A stretch of 64,000 nt of DNA, taken from positions 248,001 to 312,000 of the forward strand of contig JAMBOW010000004.1 of NCBI GenBank assembly GCA_023715865.1. Reading direction: 5' to 3'. The DNA is from Neobacillus mesonae (GTDB lineage: Bacteria > Bacillota > Bacilli > Paenibacillales > Paenibacillaceae). Under the pieces are notes generated by a model. It was not told the origin of the DNA and searched no databases. It was given only the letters and a program-made list of their open reading frames with translations. The position numbers and the translations under genes were made by a program. This document shows positions 61,073 through 64,000 of the stretch, piece by piece (the stretch's first letter is position 1; every line of letters starts with the position of its first letter).

Positions 61073-61423
61073 GTGGAGTGGTACACTTTTTCAAATATGA
61101 TTGGACAGATCCGGATTGGTCAGAAAGCATCGACTCCGGGCCATTCAAGGACGGTCATCCGGAAGCCCGACGGTCTTTACTGGTCTTCAGGGATATGGAA
61201 TGGCAAAGTAGTAGAAATGAAAGACTATTTATTTTCAGATATATGGACAATTTACGAAGATGAGGAGAGCCTTGTCTGGCTGGAATATCGTGCACAAGCA
61301 GAACAGAAGGAGCAGGAAATGATTACGAATCAGTTCGAGGCAGAGAGAGAAAGATTGCGGGATGATAGAGAGAATCGTATGATAGATATCAATAAAGTGT
61401 GGAAAAATAAGGATGTATATTAA
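61073..61423 (+). CDS. Hypothetical protein, 116 residues
   Basis: A soluble protein with a beta-rich N-terminal half ('GHSRTVIRKPDGLYWSSGIW', 'YLFSDIWTIYEDEESLVWLE') and a charged helical tail ('AEQKEQEMITNQFEAERERL') that could form a coiled coil. Not recognised. The start is GTG 61073 with AAAGGAGG seven bases upstream. It ends 21 bases before a sensor kinase gene and is probably co-transcribed with it, which makes it a candidate partner. Confidence 0.75.
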   Translation: MEWYTFSNMIGQIRIGQKASTPGHSRTVIRKPDGLYWSSGIWNGKVVEMKDYLFSDIWTIYEDEESLVWLEYRAQAEQKEQEMITNQFEAERERLRDDRENRMIDINKVWKNKDVY

Positions 61424-61443
61424 TTTGATTTTGAGGTGTTGAA

Positions 61444-63339
61444 ATGAGGATCGTGCCCAGAGTATCGACTGCATTCATCCTGTGTTTACTTTGGATACTC
61501 TTTATCCTGCCCTCTGCGCACGTATCTGCTGCTGAGGAACAGGATATACAGAAATTAATGTCATGGGACATGCTCTGGTTGAATAACAACGAGAACGTAG
61601 AAATTAACGAACTGATGCAGGGAGAGTATAGATGGACAAGGGTTCAGGCGAGCCAGCCTAGAGAAGATCAGGAGCATACCTCAGCACAAACGGCATGGAC
61701 CAGGGTCGAAATCCCTGAGAATGTTACGGCAAGGACAGGCCTCCTGTTTGAATATATCCATGGTCAAGAAGTTGATATATATATTGACGGAGATCGTGTG
61801 TTTAATATAACGAGGGATTATCCATTTGACCGAAATCTTGTTCTATTGTCACTCAATGCAGAGGATTCGGGCAAGGACGTGTACATATGGACACATAGCG
61901 TTAATAAAAATGTCGGAATAGACCAGAGTGTTTTGCTCGGGCCTTATTATGAACTAAACGCCAAATACGTCCGCGAGGGTTTTTCCAATTTGATCATCGG
62001 CGGGATACTTATATCTTTGTCGGTTATCATCGCGCTCACTTGCTTATTAATAGGCCTTGTCAATCGTAAGCTATGGATGTCGCTGACAGCCGTAATGGTA
62101 TGTCTCGGCATCATCATCATGATGTACTCGACTTCTTTATATACGCTATATCCGGAACAAGGTGCACTTTTTCAGTTGTCATTAGAATTGGGCATGCTGC
62201 TTTTACTGCCGTTATTATCTTACAGCTTCGAGCAAATGTTAGGTCCGGGACCTGGTCAAATTATAAGAAAACTGTGGATATTCATGTTGATCTACGTGTT
62301 GATCTGTGTTTTGGTCAGACTTACAAATGATTACATAAGCAATGAAATATATCCGTTTTATGAATTTGTCACTCGTCCTGTGTTCGGCGTTATATTTGTA
62401 GTGCAGCTCATCATGCTGACGTATTTTGCGGTATTGGAGGCAAGGCATGCCAATCGCAAGGCCGTGATTCTTTCCTGCGGCTTGGGTATTTTTGCTTTGA
62501 CAGCTATAGTGGAATGGATCCTTTATTATACCTTGGCCTGGTACGAGTTTTGGCTGGTCAAGTGGGGGATGATCGCTTTTATAATTTCCCTTATCATCGT
62601 CAAAATTAAACCCGTATGGGGGAAGCATGACCAGGTAGAATTGTACACCAAGGAGCTTGAGGTATTTAATAATGAGCTGCAGCGTTCAGAAAAAATAAAA
62701 ATTATAAGCGAGTTAGCTGCATCCGTCGCGCATGAGGTCCGCAATCCGCTGCAGGTTACACGCGGGTTCTTACAGCTGATGGGCAAGCAGGAGAATTTCA
62801 CGAACCGTAAATACGTTGGAATTGCACTAGAGGAACTCGACCGTGCATCCGAGATTATAAATGACTTTTTGACGTTTGCTAAACCTGAGTTTGATCATAT
62901 TAGGCTGATTAACTTGGCAGAAGAATTCAATCACATTGAAGGCGTGCTTGTACCGATGGCTAACCTGGAAGGCGGCGTACTTACAATGGATGTGCCTGAA
63001 AACCTATGGGTAAGAGGGAATACTTCCAAGTTTAAGCAAGCCTTTATTAATATTTTGAAGAATAGTATTGAGGCGCTGCAGGGCAGCGGAGAGGTGAAAG
63101 TAAAAGCTTATGCCAGAGGCAAAGAGATTTTTATCCATGTACAGGATAATGGGGTGGGCATGGATGAACAGGAGCTGATGAGACTCGGCGAGCCTTATTT
63201 CTCTAATAAAACCAAAGGCACAGGTCTTGGCATGATGGTCACCTTCCGCATTATTGAAGCGATGGATGGAAGCATTGAGTACAGCAGCGAAAAGGGAGTC
63301 GGGACGGAGGCAGTCGTTCGTTTTCCATCAGGAACTTAA
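61444..63339 (+). CDS. Sensor histidine kinase with 7TMR-DISM-like input
   Basis: A 631-residue membrane kinase. A signal sequence is followed by about 150 extracellular residues of jelly-roll type ('LLFEYIHGQEVDIYIDGDRV'), seven helices between residues about 180 and 395, a short coiled linker and the kinase core: His430 in 'SVAHEVRNPLQVTRGFLQLM', N-box 'INILKNSIEALQGS' near 536 and G1 'DNGVGMDEQEL' near 569, then 'KTKGTGLGMMVTFRIIEAMD'. The HEVRNPLQ motif is typical of Bacillus sporulation-type kinases. No response regulator is adjacent, so it is an orphan, possibly feeding Spo0F (inference). Confidence 0.9.
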   Translation: MRIVPRVSTAFILCLLWILFILPSAHVSAAEEQDIQKLMSWDMLWLNNNENVEINELMQGEYRWTRVQASQPREDQEHTSAQTAWTRVEIPENVTARTGLLFEYIHGQEVDIYIDGDRVFNITRDYPFDRNLVLLSLNAEDSGKDVYIWTHSVNKNVGIDQSVLLGPYYELNAKYVREGFSNLIIGGILISLSVIIALTCLLIGLVNRKLWMSLTAVMVCLGIIIMMYSTSLYTLYPEQGALFQLSLELGMLLLLPLLSYSFEQMLGPGPGQIIRKLWIFMLIYVLICVLVRLTNDYISNEIYPFYEFVTRPVFGVIFVVQLIMLTYFAVLEARHANRKAVILSCGLGIFALTAIVEWILYYTLAWYEFWLVKWGMIAFIISLIIVKIKPVWGKHDQVELYTKELEVFNNELQRSEKIKIISELAASVAHEVRNPLQVTRGFLQLMGKQENFTNRKYVGIALEELDRASEIINDFLTFAKPEFDHIRLINLAEEFNHIEGVLVPMANLEGGVLTMDVPENLWVRGNTSKFKQAFINILKNSIEALQGSGEVKVKAYARGKEIFIHVQDNGVGMDEQELMRLGEPYFSNKTKGTGLGMMVTFRIIEAMDGSIEYSSEKGVGTEAVVRFPSGT

Positions 63340-63463
63340 AGACTTTAGCTAGACTCGTAAGAATTTAATGTAAATTTCTTTAGATCATTGGATAAAAAAG
63401 GGGTATATTCGTCAACACTAACCTAAGTATAAACAATCGCTGCTTAGGAAGGTGGATTAACAC

Positions 63464-64000
63464 ATGAAGAAATATATCAGCCGCGTTGCTTCTGCCGCGC
63501 TCCTAGTTTCGGTGATGCTGGGTTACGCGAGCCATGCGGAAGCACAGGAAGTAAAAGCACCAGGTCCGGTATTTACCGAGTTCGATGCTGAAACGAATTG
63601 CGGAAATGGACATCATCTATATTTTATGGATGAGACCGCCAAAATTCTGAACATGGATTTGAAAGAACTTGCAGGTCAAATGGAACAAGGCAAAACGATC
63701 GCAAGCATTGCGCAGTCAAAGGGGCTTACAGATAAACAGCTGGAGAAAAAGCTCATCCCTGCGATTGAGAAAAGAGTGGATGCTGCAGTCAAAGAAGGTT
63801 GCCTGACCAAAGATCAGGCTGCCTCCATGAAATCCAACATAAATGCCCGTTTGGGCAAAGTGATTAACACACCGCTCAGTGAGCTTCGAAGCAAGCACAT
63901 GCGCCATGGCAAAGGATATTCGAGATTGAATCGGGAATCGATTGCCAAATTCTTAGGAATTACCGCGGAGCAGTTAAATCAAGAGCTTCGATCAGGAAAA
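63464..64000 (+). CDS. Secreted protein with helical repeat units (3' end cut by window)
   Basis: The first 179 codons are present. A signal peptide ends near ASHAEA. The mature part opens with a Cys-containing segment and a unit 'ETAKILNMDLKELAGQMEQG' followed by 'KTIASIAQSKGLTDKQLEKK', and near the edge the same pattern returns as 'ESIAKFLGITAEQLNQELRS' followed by GK. Such LysM-unrelated helical units occur in many Paenibacillus secreted proteins (DUF2680/YckD-like). Function unknown. GGAAGGTGG precedes the ATG. Confidence 0.8.
   Translation, partial: MKKYISRVASAALLVSVMLGYASHAEAQEVKAPGPVFTEFDAETNCGNGHHLYFMDETAKILNMDLKELAGQMEQGKTIASIAQSKGLTDKQLEKKLIPAIEKRVDAAVKEGCLTKDQAASMKSNINARLGKVINTPLSELRSKHMRHGKGYSRLNRESIAKFLGITAEQLNQELRSGK

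Overview
The window looks like chromosome from a low-to-medium GC, spore-forming type Bacillota, most probably a Paenibacillus. The evidence is strong AGGAGG-type ribosome binding sites, frequent TTG and GTG starts, a CcpA cre site in front of a secreted GH5 cellulase with Ig-like and CBM46-type modules, an adeR/ald pair arranged as in Bacillus, a YqkE homologue, a short-Q-loop bd oxidase of the B. subtilis YthAB kind, and many AraC regulators. I saw no rRNA, tRNA, prophage, insertion sequence or CRISPR array. The genus call is inference.

Layout. 1-1949 holds the end of a sugar ABC importer (permease, lipoprotein). 2287-3720 is a five-helix membrane protein with an outward PstS-like domain. 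3751-4600 is the first of three intergenic loci carrying one family of large palindromic repeats. 4659-10351 holds a WYL regulator, DinB, YdeI-like, AEC transporter, an unknown protein, a MUG glycosylase and an SDR epimerase; the second repeat locus follows. 10854-14791 is a three-gene sugar-catabolic operon (two TIM-barrel isomerases, a Gfo/Idh/MocA dehydrogenase) with a divergent AraC regulator. 15061-16359 is a purine-type permease behind a promoter and a terminator-bearing leader. 16590-25595 contains the cellulase, a cellobiose 2-epimerase, AraC regulators, a kinase-like protein, an orphan Cas4-like nuclease and an MFS exporter. 25815-26999 holds two envelope proteins, one frameshifted.

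27527-43376 is mostly amino-acid and respiratory metabolism: alanine dehydrogenase and AdeR, a sigma factor fused to a DUF1835 domain, an M29 aminopeptidase, 5-oxoprolinase PxpABC, an AbrB-type membrane protein, bd oxidase CydAB, the third repeat locus, proline dehydrogenase and aspartase. 43702-45270 is a MarR-regulated ring-cleaving dioxygenase unit with twin operators.

46360-57768 is a complete C-P lyase operon: a PHP-domain gene, phnF, phnG, phnH, phnI, phnJ, phnK, phnM, phnL and a phnD-phnC-phnE-phnE importer. It lacks phnP and phnN. The PHP gene at its head, behind a PhoP-box-like direct repeat, is a strong candidate for PhnPP, the cyclic phosphate dihydrolase that replaces PhnP. The right end holds an SDR, YqkE, a 33-residue membrane peptide with an upstream cre-like site, a cyclophilin lipoprotein, small envelope proteins, a sensor kinase and a truncated secreted protein.

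Most worth following up are the repeat family, whose hairpin arms differ between loci while complementarity is kept; the permease leader, which matches no riboswitch class I can recognise; the sigma-DUF1835 fusion with a preserved internal ribosome binding site at the domain junction; and the PhnPP assignment.
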